Assembly (NCBI RefSeq): GCF_012927355.1
Contig: NZ_JABBGK010000007.1
Span: 1 to 64,000 of the forward strand
DNA: 64,000 nt
Direction: 5' to 3'
DNA from: Rhizobium terricola
GTDB taxonomy: Bacteria; Pseudomonadota; Alphaproteobacteria; Rhizobiales; Rhizobiaceae
The first letter of the stretch is position 1. The number at the start of each line of letters is the position of its first letter. This document shows, one piece after another, positions 34,732 through 44,046 of this stretch. The notes below the pieces were generated by a model that saw only the letters and a program-made list of their open reading frames with translations, searched no databases and had not been told where the DNA came from. The position numbers and the translations under genes were made by a program.

Positions 34732-34859
34732 CGTTTGAAACCGTCTTCGGCGCAAACCGCACATATCGCCCCTTTTGCGTCACGATCACCCGCCATGCTG
34801 GCTGCTCCATCAACCCTGACGGTTCGGGAGAGTGCTCCCCATCGGAAAAGGAGTGAGGC

Positions 34860-35876
34860 ATGGCCACCACACGATCCATCTGCGTCGTGATCGCCGCCAA
34901 GGACGCATCCCCCACCATTGCCCGCGCGGTCCGGTCCGCGCTCAACGAGCCTGAAGTTGCCGAGGTCTTCGTCATCGACGACGGCTCAAGCGATGCAACG
35001 GGCGCGACCGCGCAGGCGGCCGACGACGGCAGCGACCGGCTGCGTGTGGTTCACTTCGAACAGAATCGGGGACCGGCTGCGGCACGAAATCACGCGATCG
35101 CCTCCTCCTCCGCACCGCTGATCGCCGTGCTCGACGCCGACGATTTCTTCCTTCCCGGGCGCTTTCGCCACCTTCTCTCGCTTTCCGACTGGGATTTCGT
35201 CGCGGACAACATCGCGTTCATCGATGAGCGACGTGCCGAAGAGGCGAACCTCGCGGTCGCAGAGTTCCAGCCGGCGTCGATGCTGATCGACACTGCGCGT
35301 TTTATCGAGGGAAACATCTCGCGGCGTGGCAAGGCCCGCGGCGAGACGGGCTTCCTGAAACCCGTCATGCGGCGCGACTTCCTCGACAGGAACAGTCTGC
35401 GGTACAGGGAGGATCTGCGTCTCGGGGAGGATTACGACCTCTACCTTCGCGCCCTGACCAAGGGCGCGCGATACCGGGTCAGCCATGTTTGCGGCTACGG
35501 TGCGGTGGTGCGGCGAAACTCGCTGAGCGGACATCACCGGACGGAAGATCTCCGACGCCTCTACGAGGCCGATCGTGCCATCCTGGGCTCGGCCGACCTC
35601 AGTCGCGACGTCTCCGACCTGATCCGCCGGCACGAGCGGCATGTGCGGGGTCGCTACGAGTTGCGGCACTTTCTCGACCTGAAGAACAGCAAAGGGCGGG
35701 GTGCTGCGCTCGCTTATGCGTTCTTGCGACCGCGGGCACTGCCGTCCATCACTGCGGGCGTTGTTGCCGACAAGGTCGAACGATTCCGCAAAAGATCAGC
35801 TGCCGGCAATGATCTCCAGGACGATGGGGCCAGACTACGGTATCTTTTACCCGGGACCCAGGTCCCTCAAAAATAG
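34860..35876 (+). CDS. exoU: Succinoglycan glucosyltransferase, ExoU (GT2)
   Basis: 338 aa with a strong AAAAGGAG site before ATG 34860. GT2 family: CVVIAAKDASPTIARAVRSA, the FVIDDGSSDATG motif, NRGPAAARNHAI and the DxD-like AVLDADDFF. In S. meliloti ExoU adds the sixth sugar (a beta-1,6-linked glucose) to the growing octasaccharide on the cytoplasmic face. Position between exoX and exoV matches. Its 3' end overlaps the convergent exoV by 10 bases. Confidence 0.88.
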   Translation: MATTRSICVVIAAKDASPTIARAVRSALNEPEVAEVFVIDDGSSDATGATAQAADDGSDRLRVVHFEQNRGPAAARNHAIASSSAPLIAVLDADDFFLPGRFRHLLSLSDWDFVADNIAFIDERRAEEANLAVAEFQPASMLIDTARFIEGNISRRGKARGETGFLKPVMRRDFLDRNSLRYREDLRLGEDYDLYLRALTKGARYRVSHVCGYGAVVRRNSLSGHHRTEDLRRLYEADRAILGSADLSRDVSDLIRRHERHVRGRYELRHFLDLKNSKGRGAALAYAFLRPRALPSITAGVVADKVERFRKRSAAGNDLQDDGARLRYLLPGTQVPQK

Positions 35877-36820
35877 TCCCGACGCACACCGTCCAGGACA
35901 GCCAGAAACCGCGCCTTGCGATCGAAGAGCACGGAATCGCTGCTGAGTTGGGGTTCGTCGCGGCTTGCCTGCCAGAGGGCAAAGGTCGACGGCAGCGCGA
36001 GCGCGTGCTTGGCGGCGACGCGCAGCGTGGTGTGGCGCGGGTTGCTTGCTGCGACGAGCACATCCTCTCCGATGATGCGGCTGTTCGGATCCCCGACCGA
36101 GGCCGTCTGCTCGCCCTGGAACGCCATGCCCCAGAAGCGCCCTCCCTTCAGCTTCGCCTCGGCCCGTGTCGAAACGGGAATGCGGCGCGGCGCGTAGCGG
36201 ACCCCGACGGTTCTCGCCCAATCGTTCCACTTGAAGCTGTTGATGCTTCTCGACGTCGATACGGCAACCCACGGGACACGAAAGGCATCCGAAAGGATCG
36301 CCCCGTGCATGGATTCGGCGATGACTGTCTCCGACTGGGCTATCTCGCGGATCACGGAGCGCGCTTCTCCGCGTGGGTCGATGTAGTGCAGCCCTACCCT
36401 TTCGCAAATTGCCGGCCAGACGCCCGCAAGCGCCGTCTCCCAATGCGGTACGAAGCTCTTGCGGTGACGCTTCGCGAGTCCCTTGAACTCGGGCATCTCG
36501 GCGACCATGACCGCGGGATCGACGATCCCCATGTCTGGTGACACACCTGCACGCTCCGCCGTGAGGGGACCCCGCACACAACGGACATCCCAGCGCTCGC
36601 GGTCGCGCATGTCCGGGATCGTCCCGTAGCCATACCCGCTGCCGATGACCAGTTTTCGCCCCTCTTCAGGCAGCAACGCGGTGTTGAGGACCGTCCCGAC
36701 ACCGACGAGAAGTGTATCAGGATGCGCATCGCGAAACCCCGGCAGGAGGAAATCCCAGAGCCAGAGATTGAGATCGTCGCCGAAGTTGCCGTGCTGCGAT
36801 TCCCAGTAATAGGGTTTCAT
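35867..36820 (-). CDS. exoV: Polysaccharide pyruvyl transferase, ExoV
   Basis: 317 aa, close to the expected length. Pyruvyl-transferase family features: the N-terminal YYWESQHGNFGDDLNLWLWD, the glycine-rich VIGSGYGYG and the AESMHGAILSDAFRVPWV motif. ExoV transfers a ketal pyruvate from phosphoenolpyruvate to the terminal glucose. GGAG precedes ATG 36820. It follows exoW leftward by 74 bases and overlaps the exoU end. Confidence 0.9.
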   Translation of the reverse strand: MKPYYWESQHGNFGDDLNLWLWDFLLPGFRDAHPDTLLVGVGTVLNTALLPEEGRKLVIGSGYGYGTIPDMRDRERWDVRCVRGPLTAERAGVSPDMGIVDPAVMVAEMPEFKGLAKRHRKSFVPHWETALAGVWPAICERVGLHYIDPRGEARSVIREIAQSETVIAESMHGAILSDAFRVPWVAVSTSRSINSFKWNDWARTVGVRYAPRRIPVSTRAEAKLKGGRFWGMAFQGEQTASVGDPNSRIIGEDVLVAASNPRHTTLRVAAKHALALPSTFALWQASRDEPQLSSDSVLFDRKARFLAVLDGVRRDYF

Positions 36821-36894
36821 GGCTTTCTCCTGGTTGCGGCCGATTTGGACATCCCATCGGCCTTTGCCACAGATTGTCGCCGAAGGCCGCCGCC

Positions 36895-37860
36895 TTACGA
36901 TTGGCGCGAGAGCTTCCCGGCCGCCAGTTCAACGGCGCTGCCGAGCAGACGCGGATCTCGCCAGATCCACCGGGCGAGCAGATTGAGCTGGGGTATCTTC
37001 CGGCGCCTGACCAGGCGGGCCTGGCTCCAGAGCGCCTGGCGCCTGGCGGTCTGCTTGTAGCTGCGGATCGATGCGACCTCCGCTGACCGCCCATAGAAAC
37101 GCTCTTCGAGAGTATCGAGCGCTACCCAGGTGTTGAACTGCTGCCTCAGGAACTGGGGCGAATCGTTGTCGATCGCATGAAAGATGTTGACGCCCTCGCC
37201 GCGGACCGCGCCAGGCGTGTCGCAAAGAATGACGCGATCGGCCGCAAGCACGCAGTCGCAGAAGAACAACACGTCCTCCGCAGCGAGCCTCAGCTCGGCT
37301 TCGAAGCGGATCGAACGAAACAGATTGCGCCCGATCACCATGCAGGAGAGATGCAGGAAGCTCCAGTTCTTCAGCATGACGCTGGTCATTTCGGGAAGCT
37401 CCACCATCAGCGGCTCGTCCTGCAGCTGCCGGACCTCTTCCGTCTCGGCGAGTTCGGAAATGCCGAAATGGTAGTGGAAGTCGTCCCCGCCGGTGATCGA
37501 TGCCCAATAGCAATCCGCCTTGAAGCGGGTCATCCCACGATAGGCGTTTTCGAGATGATCGGCGGACCACACATCGTCGGAATCGAGGAAGGCGACATAT
37601 TCGGTTTCGGGCTTCACGGCGTCGAGGCCGGCATTGCGGGCACCGCCCGGTCCGGCGTTCGGCTGCCGGATAACGGTTATGCGACTGGCCTCTTCCGGCG
37701 GAAGCGCAAGCAGTTCCTCGCGGGCCGGGAACGGCGACTGATCGTCGATGACGAGGACGTCGAAATCCTGGAAAGTCTGGGCGAAGACGGCGGTCAATGC
37801 GCGCCTCAGGATGCCCGGCTCCTTCTGGTAGTACGGAATGATAACTGTCAGCTTCGCCAT
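36895..37860 (-). CDS. exoW: Succinoglycan glucosyltransferase, ExoW (GT2)
   Basis: 321 aa GT2 glycosyltransferase. The nucleotide-sugar motifs are [42 protein letters not shown] and the DxD-like AFLDSDDVW. ExoW adds a beta-1,3-linked glucose late in the side chain (seventh sugar) in S. meliloti. It is divergent from exoT across a 120-base gap that should contain both promoters. Confidence 0.88.
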   Translation of the reverse strand: MAKLTVIIPYYQKEPGILRRALTAVFAQTFQDFDVLVIDDQSPFPAREELLALPPEEASRITVIRQPNAGPGGARNAGLDAVKPETEYVAFLDSDDVWSADHLENAYRGMTRFKADCYWASITGGDDFHYHFGISELAETEEVRQLQDEPLMVELPEMTSVMLKNWSFLHLSCMVIGRNLFRSIRFEAELRLAAEDVLFFCDCVLAADRVILCDTPGAVRGEGVNIFHAIDNDSPQFLRQQFNTWVALDTLEERFYGRSAEVASIRSYKQTARRQALWSQARLVRRRKIPQLNLLARWIWRDPRLLGSAVELAAGKLSRQS

Positions 37861-37980
37861 CTTTTCGCCCCTGCGGTTTATCTAAAAGAGGTTACGCGGT
37901 CTCCGCCCCATCAGGTTTCCGCCTTGCCAGGCGCCTTGATTTTATTGCATTTTCCACCACCGTATCGTCAGGATCTCGCC

Positions 37981-39459
37981 ATGCCCCCAGCAGTCAATGC
38001 GAAGTCGGTGACCCGAAACGTCGGCTGGAGCGTCCTATCCAAGACAGGGACATTCGGGCTTAAATTTGTCACCGTGCCGATTTTGGCGCGCATCCTCTCG
38101 CCCGAGGAGTTCGGTGCCGTGGCGGTTGCGCTCGCCCTCGTTCAGTTCCTCGCCATGATCGGAGGCGCCGGTTTTGCCTCCGGACTGGTGATCCAGCGCG
38201 AGGAGGAAATGGCCACGATCCACTCGGTCTTCTGGACCAATCTCGCCATCTCTGCCGCCATGGCACTCGCCATTTTTTTGACAGCCGACGAACTTGCTGC
38301 GCTCTGCGGAGCACCGGAGGCCGGCTACCTCCTGCGGATCATGAGCCTGCTCATTCCGCTTCAACTGGCCGGTGACGTGGCTTATGCCCTGCTCGCCCGA
38401 CGCATGCAGTTTTCCCGGGATGCCTTGTGGAGCATGATTTCGGAGTCGGCCGGCGCTTTGATCGCGGTCGGTCTGGCTCTTCTCGGCGCGGGCGTGTGGG
38501 CCCTGATCGCCCAGCTCTTCTCTTCGGCGGCAATCCGCCTGGTCGGTCTCTATGTGGTTTCCGGCTACAGGCCGCGGCCTGTCTTCCATCCTCGCAGCGT
38601 CGTTTCCCTTGGTCGCTTCAGTCTCGGGATGATGGGCTCGGAAATCGCCAACTTCATCACCTTCCAGTCGCCGATGGTGGTGATTTCACGCTATCTCGGG
38701 CTTGCCGACGCCGGGGCCTATTCTGCCGCGAACCGGTTTTCCAGTATTCCGAACCAGGTCGTGCTTTCTGCGGTCATGGGCGTTCTCTTTCCCGCGTTCA
38801 GCAGCATGATGCATGATCGGGAGCGCCGGTCTCAGGCGCTGCTCTTGAGCACGCAGGTGACGACCGTCCTGCTCGCGCCGATGATGTTCGGGCTCTGGGC
38901 GCTCGCCGAGCCCGCGATGCGCGTCCTGTTCGGGCAGCAATGGGCTCATGCATGGCCGGTGCTGGCGCTGCTTTCGTTGTCCAAGGGCATTCTCACGCCC
39001 TGCAGCACCTATATCCCCTATCTCAAGGGAATTGGACGCGGCGGAATGCTGTTTTGGTGGGCCGTCTTCCGCGCCGCCGCGACTACCGGTGCGGTCGCCT
39101 ACGCGGCCATGGCCGGAACACTCGTCGATGCGATGATTGCTCTATGCGTCGTCAACGCGATCGTGCTCGTCGGATATACCGGGGTCGTCTACCGGGCGGA
39201 CCGCGCGCCCCTCCGCGGCCTTCTCGTCACGAGCCGGCCCATGCTGACGTCGATCGCAATGGCCCTGATCGTTCGCTATCTCCTTGACGTCCATGGCCAC
39301 CTTATGCCCAACCCGGCCGCCCAGCTCATCGTCGGCATCGCCATCGGTGGGGCGATCTACAGCGTCATGACACTGGTTTTCGAACGCCAGCTGCTCCTGA
39401 AACTCGGCGAACTGGTTCGCAAGCGGGGCTCCAACCCAGCCGTTTCGGCCGCTGAATAG
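37981..39459 (+). CDS. exoT: Succinoglycan flippase/transport protein, ExoT (Wzx-like)
   Basis: 492 aa from ATG 37981 with AGGA 8 bases upstream; the long upstream frame is a shadow of exoW. It is a MATE/MOP-type polysaccharide flippase with about twelve to fourteen membrane helices and the N-terminal signature SVLSKTGTFGLKFVTVPILA followed by RILSPEEFGAVAVA. It moves lipid-linked repeat units to the periplasm for polymerisation by ExoQ and ExoP. Length matches S. meliloti ExoT (about 494). Confidence 0.9.
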   Translation: MPPAVNAKSVTRNVGWSVLSKTGTFGLKFVTVPILARILSPEEFGAVAVALALVQFLAMIGGAGFASGLVIQREEEMATIHSVFWTNLAISAAMALAIFLTADELAALCGAPEAGYLLRIMSLLIPLQLAGDVAYALLARRMQFSRDALWSMISESAGALIAVGLALLGAGVWALIAQLFSSAAIRLVGLYVVSGYRPRPVFHPRSVVSLGRFSLGMMGSEIANFITFQSPMVVISRYLGLADAGAYSAANRFSSIPNQVVLSAVMGVLFPAFSSMMHDRERRSQALLLSTQVTTVLLAPMMFGLWALAEPAMRVLFGQQWAHAWPVLALLSLSKGILTPCSTYIPYLKGIGRGGMLFWWAVFRAAATTGAVAYAAMAGTLVDAMIALCVVNAIVLVGYTGVVYRADRAPLRGLLVTSRPMLTSIAMALIVRYLLDVHGHLMPNPAAQLIVGIAIGGAIYSVMTLVFERQLLLKLGELVRKRGSNPAVSAAE

Positions 39460-39854
39460 CCTCGATCGAAGGGGAACCGCGACACGCGCCACAGGCTCGA
39501 AGCTGCCTTCTTTGCGACACAATCGCTGCGACGGCCGCGCAATTTGCCGCTCTGAACACCTCATCTCGTGAAAAAAGTTGCATCTGAAACTTAGCACCGA
39601 TGTGACCGGAAGCCGGCCTGCTCGGTTTCTGTCTAACACGCCGCCAGCACTGACTTTTTTCACAACCGAGCGAGGAAAGCGCACCGCCGGTGGTTGCGTC
39701 AACTCCGCATCTTCTCTGCTGCGCCGCAGCAGGCCTTGGCGCAATTTTCGCTGCAACGCCATATTTTCCTCCCCCTCCCGAACCTAGCCTAAGGATGCGG
39801 GCTCAAGTCTGCTCTGGTTGAAACGGCCGCGATCTGATCGCGTCCCCAATAGGG
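39460..39854. promoter_or_regulatory. exoT-exoH intergenic region (position of exoI in S. meliloti)
   Basis: 395 bases without a convincing gene. It should carry the promoter of the eight-gene exoHKLAMONP operon. Visible elements are the inverted pair GCTCGGTT (39620-39627)/AACCGAGC (39664-39671), the dyad CTGCTGCG-C-CGCAGCAG (39716-39732), and TTTGCGACACA at 39511-39521, a word also found upstream of two other genes in the window. No signal-peptide nuclease (ExoI-like) reading frame is left. Confidence 0.55.
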
Positions 39855-40985
39855 GTGACTGACATCGTGAACGTCGACGCGAACGTATCATCGCGGATCA
39901 ATCTGATGCGCATTCTGCTCATCGCCGGGATCGTGTTCGTGCACATTCCCTATGATCCGCCGCACAGTCCGTACCTGGGCACCGACGGTGCCGTGGACTG
40001 GATCCGTGTCTATCTGGGCGACAGCCTGTTCCGCATCGGCGTGCCCTGCCTCAGTGCCATATCCGGCTACCTGCTCTTTCGTCGCGGCCTCTCCGGCTTC
40101 CGATACGGCAAGGTCATGCGTTCCAAGGCGGAGACGGTGCTTGTCCCGTTTCTCCTCTGGAACGGTGCATTCCTGCTCCTCGTTCTGAGCGCCCAGGCGG
40201 CCGGCTTCGGACATGGCTATCTGCCCGACGTGATCGGCGCGACGCCCCGCGAGATCGCAAACCAAGCGCTCGCGCTCGAGGGCTGGCCCATCAATCTGCC
40301 GCTCTATTTCCTGCGCGACCTCCTGCTCTGCCTGGCGCTTTCGCCGGTAATCGGTCAGCTGGTCATGCGTTATCCACGGACCACGCTGCTGATCTTCTTC
40401 GCCTATGCCGTGCTGCCGTTGCCCAACGGGATCTTCCTGAAGAAGTCCATCCTCTTCGGCTTCAGCTTCGGTGCCTACGCCGCTCTGCATGGTCTCGACG
40501 TAAAGCGACTGGATGCCTACGCCTGGCCGGTGACCATTGCCGTCGGGTCGGCTTCCGTGCTGCTTGCAGCAATCCTCTACGTTACCGGTCCGGACTATCC
40601 CGTTTGGGTCGACATGCTCCGAGGTGTCACTGCGATCTCCGGCATCGTCGGGGCCTGGGCGCTTTCCAGTCTGCTGATCCGTACCCGTGCCGGACAGGCC
40701 CTCGGCACCGGCGGTGGCCTCAGCTTCTGGATCTTCTGCGCCCACTATCCGCTGCTCGTGGCTCTATGGATGGCCTGGAACAGGGCGGGTCTCGATGCCT
40801 ATCCCCTCTTCTATTTCTCCGCACCGGTTGTTGCGCTCGCGTTGCTGGCAACCTCCCACGCCGTGATGGGCCGAGTGGCTCCTCGCCTTCTGGCCGTCCT
40901 GACGGGCAACCGCCTGAGCGCCTCTCGGGGGGCACTACGCCCGACCAGCGCTCCGACCACTGAAATCTTGTCCCAACAGAGGTAA
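39855..40985 (+). CDS. exoH: Succinoglycan succinyltransferase, ExoH (acyltransferase 3)
   Basis: 376 aa with GTG 39855 (MTDIVNVDANV); a second in-frame GTG at 39867 sits behind GGGG and is an alternative start. It is a polytopic acyltransferase-3 family protein: INLMRILLIAGIVFVHIPYD at the N-terminus, then CLSAISGYLLFRRGL. In S. meliloti ExoH adds succinate to the repeat unit, which affects symbiosis and polymer size. It begins the exoHKLAMONP operon, with exoK 6 bases downstream. Confidence 0.88.
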   Translation: MTDIVNVDANVSSRINLMRILLIAGIVFVHIPYDPPHSPYLGTDGAVDWIRVYLGDSLFRIGVPCLSAISGYLLFRRGLSGFRYGKVMRSKAETVLVPFLLWNGAFLLLVLSAQAAGFGHGYLPDVIGATPREIANQALALEGWPINLPLYFLRDLLLCLALSPVIGQLVMRYPRTTLLIFFAYAVLPLPNGIFLKKSILFGFSFGAYAALHGLDVKRLDAYAWPVTIAVGSASVLLAAILYVTGPDYPVWVDMLRGVTAISGIVGAWALSSLLIRTRAGQALGTGGGLSFWIFCAHYPLLVALWMAWNRAGLDAYPLFYFSAPVVALALLATSHAVMGRVAPRLLAVLTGNRLSASRGALRPTSAPTTEILSQQR

Positions 40986-40991
40986 CCGACT

Positions 40992-41783
40992 TTGAGACAG
41001 ATGCACCTGAAACAACCGATTCGCTTCGCTTCGATGATGCTCGCCACGGCCTGCCTCGCCGGAACGGCGGAAGCGCAGAACGGATCCAGCGGCACCTCCT
41101 TCGTCGAGACCTTCGACGCGCTCGATCCGGCGATCTGGTACATATCGGACGGCTGGAACAACGGCTCTCACCAGAACTGCACCTGGTCCAGGAAGCAGGT
41201 CCGTATTGCAGGCGGCGCGGTCGAACTGACCTTCGAAAAGCGCAGCGTCGGCGAGCGCGATTATGCCTGCGGCGAGATCCAGACCCGCAAGCGGTTTGGC
41301 TACGGCACCTACGAAGCGCGAATGAAATCCGCGGACGCTTCCGGGCTGAACTCGGCCTTCTTCACCTATATCGGGCCGGCCGACAAGCAACCGCATGACG
41401 AAATCGACTTCGAGGTTCTGGGTAAGGACTTATCCCGTGTCCAGCTCAACCAGTATGTGGGCGGCAAGGGGGGCAACGAGGAATTGGCCGACGTGCCCGG
41501 CGGCGCGGCTTCCGGCTTCAACGACTATGCCTTCGTCTGGGAAAAGGACCGCCTGCGATACTTCGTGAACGGCCGGATGGTCCACGAAGTTACCGATCCG
41601 ACCAAGATCCCGCAAAACGCCCAGAAGATCTTCTTCAGCCTGTGGGGCACCGACACGCTCAAGGATTGGATGGGCAACATGTCCTATTCGGCTCCCTCGA
41701 AAATGCAGATCGATCGCCTTGCCTTCACGGCTGCAGGCGAGGCCTGCCAGTTCGAGGAATCCATCGTCTGCAAGCTGAACTGA
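40992..41783 (+). CDS. exoK: Secreted endo-beta-glycanase, ExoK (GH16)
   Basis: 263 aa using TTG 40992, chosen because GAGG (40979-40982) is 9 bases upstream; ATG 41001 is the alternative. The signal peptide ends near A28 (ATACLAGTAEA). The GH16 catalytic motif is EIDFE with nucleophile E137, D139 and acid/base E141. ExoK cleaves nascent succinoglycan to shorter chains outside the cell. Position between exoH and exoL matches S. meliloti. Confidence 0.9.
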   Translation: MRQMHLKQPIRFASMMLATACLAGTAEAQNGSSGTSFVETFDALDPAIWYISDGWNNGSHQNCTWSRKQVRIAGGAVELTFEKRSVGERDYACGEIQTRKRFGYGTYEARMKSADASGLNSAFFTYIGPADKQPHDEIDFEVLGKDLSRVQLNQYVGGKGGNEELADVPGGAASGFNDYAFVWEKDRLRYFVNGRMVHEVTDPTKIPQNAQKIFFSLWGTDTLKDWMGNMSYSAPSKMQIDRLAFTAAGEACQFEESIVCKLN

Positions 41784-41816
41784 CGCACGTTCCACGGACA
41801 AGAGAACGGAGTTCCG

Positions 41817-43034
41817 ATGCTCAAATTGCTCTATCTGGTCCATGACCTCGCCGACCCCGCGGTTCGCCGCCGCGTGATGATGTTCGTTGCCGGCGGGGCG
41901 GAAGTGACGCTTGCCGGCTTTCGCCGCGCGGCGAACCCGCTGGCGGCCATCGACGGCGTCAATCCGATCGAACTCGGGGTGACGTCCGACGGGCGTTTCG
42001 GTCAGCGCATCGGTGCCGTCGCCAAGTCCTGCCTGTCCATCGGCACCGTTCTGCGCGCTGTGCCGAAGCCCGACGTCATCGTGGCACGCAATCTCGAAAT
42101 GCTCGCCGTTGCGAACCGTGCGGCGGCGTTCTTCGGAAGCACGGTTCCGATCGCCTACGAATGCCTGGACATCCACCGCCTGATGCTGCGCGACGATGTG
42201 GTCGGATCGGTCATGCGCGGTGCCGAAGCGAGGCTTGGACGCGGGGCGAAGCTGCTGATCACGAGTTCTCCAGCCTTCGTCGAGCATTATTTCCGCCCGC
42301 TCTCGGGCCTCGACCTGCCGACACTACTCCTGCAGAACCAGGTCCTCGATCTTGACGATGATGGTGACGATTTTCCTCCGCCATCGCCTCCTACCCGGAT
42401 GACCGCACAGCCCTGGCGTATCGGATGGTTCGGAGCATTGCGCTGCGCGAAGTCGCTCACGCTTCTGTCCGCGTTTTCCCATGCCATGGGCGGTCGGGCG
42501 GAGGTCGTGCTGCGAGGCCGGCCGGCTTACTCCGAGTTCGACGACTTCGACGGCTTCATGCGCGACGAGCCCTTCATGTCCTTCCACGGACCTTACCGGA
42601 ACCCGGAAGACCTCACGCGAATCTATGCGGGGGTTCATTTCTCCTGGGCGATCGACTTCTTCGAGGAGGGAAAGAACTCGTCCTGGCTCCTGCCGAACCG
42701 GCTCTACGAGAGCTGCCGGCACGGTGCCGTTCCGATCGCGCTCGAAGGAACCGAAACCGCACGCTTTCTGAAAGAGCGAGGCCTTGGCCTGATCCTTCCC
42801 GCTGCCGATCCGGCGAGCCTCACCGCTTTGTTCGAAACCATGACCGACGCAGCCCATCATCAGGCCTGCGATCGAATCCGCGCCCAGGGGCCTGCGCCCT
42901 GGACCTTCGATCGTACCGACTGCGAACGGCTGGTGAAGCGTCTGTCGAATCTTGCCGGCGGCGGTCGTGCGGAACGGGTGACCTTTCCGCTCCCGTCGAG
43001 CGCCATCGCAAAGGAGAGCTATCATGACGAATGA
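41817..43034 (+). CDS. exoL: Succinoglycan glucosyltransferase, ExoL
   Basis: 405 aa GT-B-type glycosyltransferase lacking obvious GT2 motifs. Features are the N-terminal LLYLVHDLADPAVRRRVMMF, AYECLDIHRLML, and a C-terminal donor half with WRIGWFGALRC and SWLLPNRLYESCRHGAVP. ExoL adds the third sugar in S. meliloti. The last codons overlap exoA by 11 bases. Confidence 0.88.
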   Translation: MLKLLYLVHDLADPAVRRRVMMFVAGGAEVTLAGFRRAANPLAAIDGVNPIELGVTSDGRFGQRIGAVAKSCLSIGTVLRAVPKPDVIVARNLEMLAVANRAAAFFGSTVPIAYECLDIHRLMLRDDVVGSVMRGAEARLGRGAKLLITSSPAFVEHYFRPLSGLDLPTLLLQNQVLDLDDDGDDFPPPSPPTRMTAQPWRIGWFGALRCAKSLTLLSAFSHAMGGRAEVVLRGRPAYSEFDDFDGFMRDEPFMSFHGPYRNPEDLTRIYAGVHFSWAIDFFEEGKNSSWLLPNRLYESCRHGAVPIALEGTETARFLKERGLGLILPAADPASLTALFETMTDAAHHQACDRIRAQGPAPWTFDRTDCERLVKRLSNLAGGGRAERVTFPLPSSAIAKESYHDE

Positions 43035-44046
43035 CGAACGCGGATCGGTGCGGTGCCTGATCGTCATCCCCTGCCTCAACGAAGCCGAACATATCGAAGG
43101 CGTGATCGAAAATCTCGGCGGTGCGCTTGATGATCTCGATGCACAGATCGTGGTTGCCGACGGCGGCAGCACGGATGGAACCCGTGCGATCGTCGCCCGG
43201 ATCGCCACCGCCAATCCGAAGGTGTCCCTGCTCGACAATCCGAAACGCATTCAGAGCGCGGCCGTCAACGGCGCAGTCGCAGCTTGTGGAAACGACTGCG
43301 ACTACCTCATCCGCATCGACGCCCATGGCGACTATCCGCGCGACTACTGCCAGATACTTGTCGAGGAAGCATGCGTGACCGATGCCGACTCCGTGGTCGT
43401 GGGCATGCAGACCGTTGGCTTCGGCAGGTTTCAGAAGGCCACTGCACTTGCGCAGAACTCGAAGCTCGGCAACGGCGGATCCCGACACCGCACCGGCGCC
43501 GCCAGTCATTGGACGGATCACGGGCATCACGCCCTGATGCGGATCTCGGCTTTCCGGCAAATCGGCGGCTATGACGAGACCTTCCAGCACAACGAAGATG
43601 CGGAACTCGATTTTCGGCTGAACAAAGCCGGCTATCGAATCTGGATGACCGACAAGACCAGCATGGTCTACTATCCCCGCACCCGGGTGATCCCGCTTTT
43701 CCGTCAGTATTTCGGCTATGGCCGGGGGCGCGCCCGCAACATCCTCAAACACCGCGCCTGGCCCAGCCTGCGCCAGATGATCCCTCTTGCGGTCGCACCG
43801 GTGACGGCAGGCGCCCTGCTCGCGGTGATGAACTGGGCGGCGGTCATTCCCTTTTTCGCCTGGGCGGGTGCCTGCATCGCTCATGGCGCCTGGCTGGCGG
43901 TCGGGCAGCGCAATCCATATGGCCCGCTCGCCGCCCTTTCGGCGATGGTCATGCATCTGGCCTGGTCCGCCGGCTTCTGGCGCGAACTCCTTGCCCCTCG
44001 CCGCCCCGAGCCCGCCTATGCGCAACGACGGGAGATCGCGAGATGA
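43024..44046 (+). CDS. exoA: Succinoglycan glucosyltransferase, ExoA (GT2)
   Basis: 340 aa. The N-terminal GT2 domain has CLIVIPCLNEAEHIEGVI and VVADGGSTDGTRAIV; the acceptor region includes HNEDAELDFRLNKAGYRIW, and two or three C-terminal membrane helices follow (residues about 255-320). ExoA adds the first glucose (beta-1,3) to galactose-PP-lipid. It overlaps exoL upstream and exoM downstream (ATGA), so translation is coupled. Confidence 0.9.
   Translation: MTNDERGSVRCLIVIPCLNEAEHIEGVIENLGGALDDLDAQIVVADGGSTDGTRAIVARIATANPKVSLLDNPKRIQSAAVNGAVAACGNDCDYLIRIDAHGDYPRDYCQILVEEACVTDADSVVVGMQTVGFGRFQKATALAQNSKLGNGGSRHRTGAASHWTDHGHHALMRISAFRQIGGYDETFQHNEDAELDFRLNKAGYRIWMTDKTSMVYYPRTRVIPLFRQYFGYGRGRARNILKHRAWPSLRQMIPLAVAPVTAGALLAVMNWAAVIPFFAWAGACIAHGAWLAVGQRNPYGPLAALSAMVMHLAWSAGFWRELLAPRRPEPAYAQRREIAR

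Noticed and set aside
39578..39787. 69-codon ORF in the exoT-exoH gap, considered as an exoI remnant
   Set aside because: The translation has no signal peptide or nuclease motif and no ribosome-binding site.
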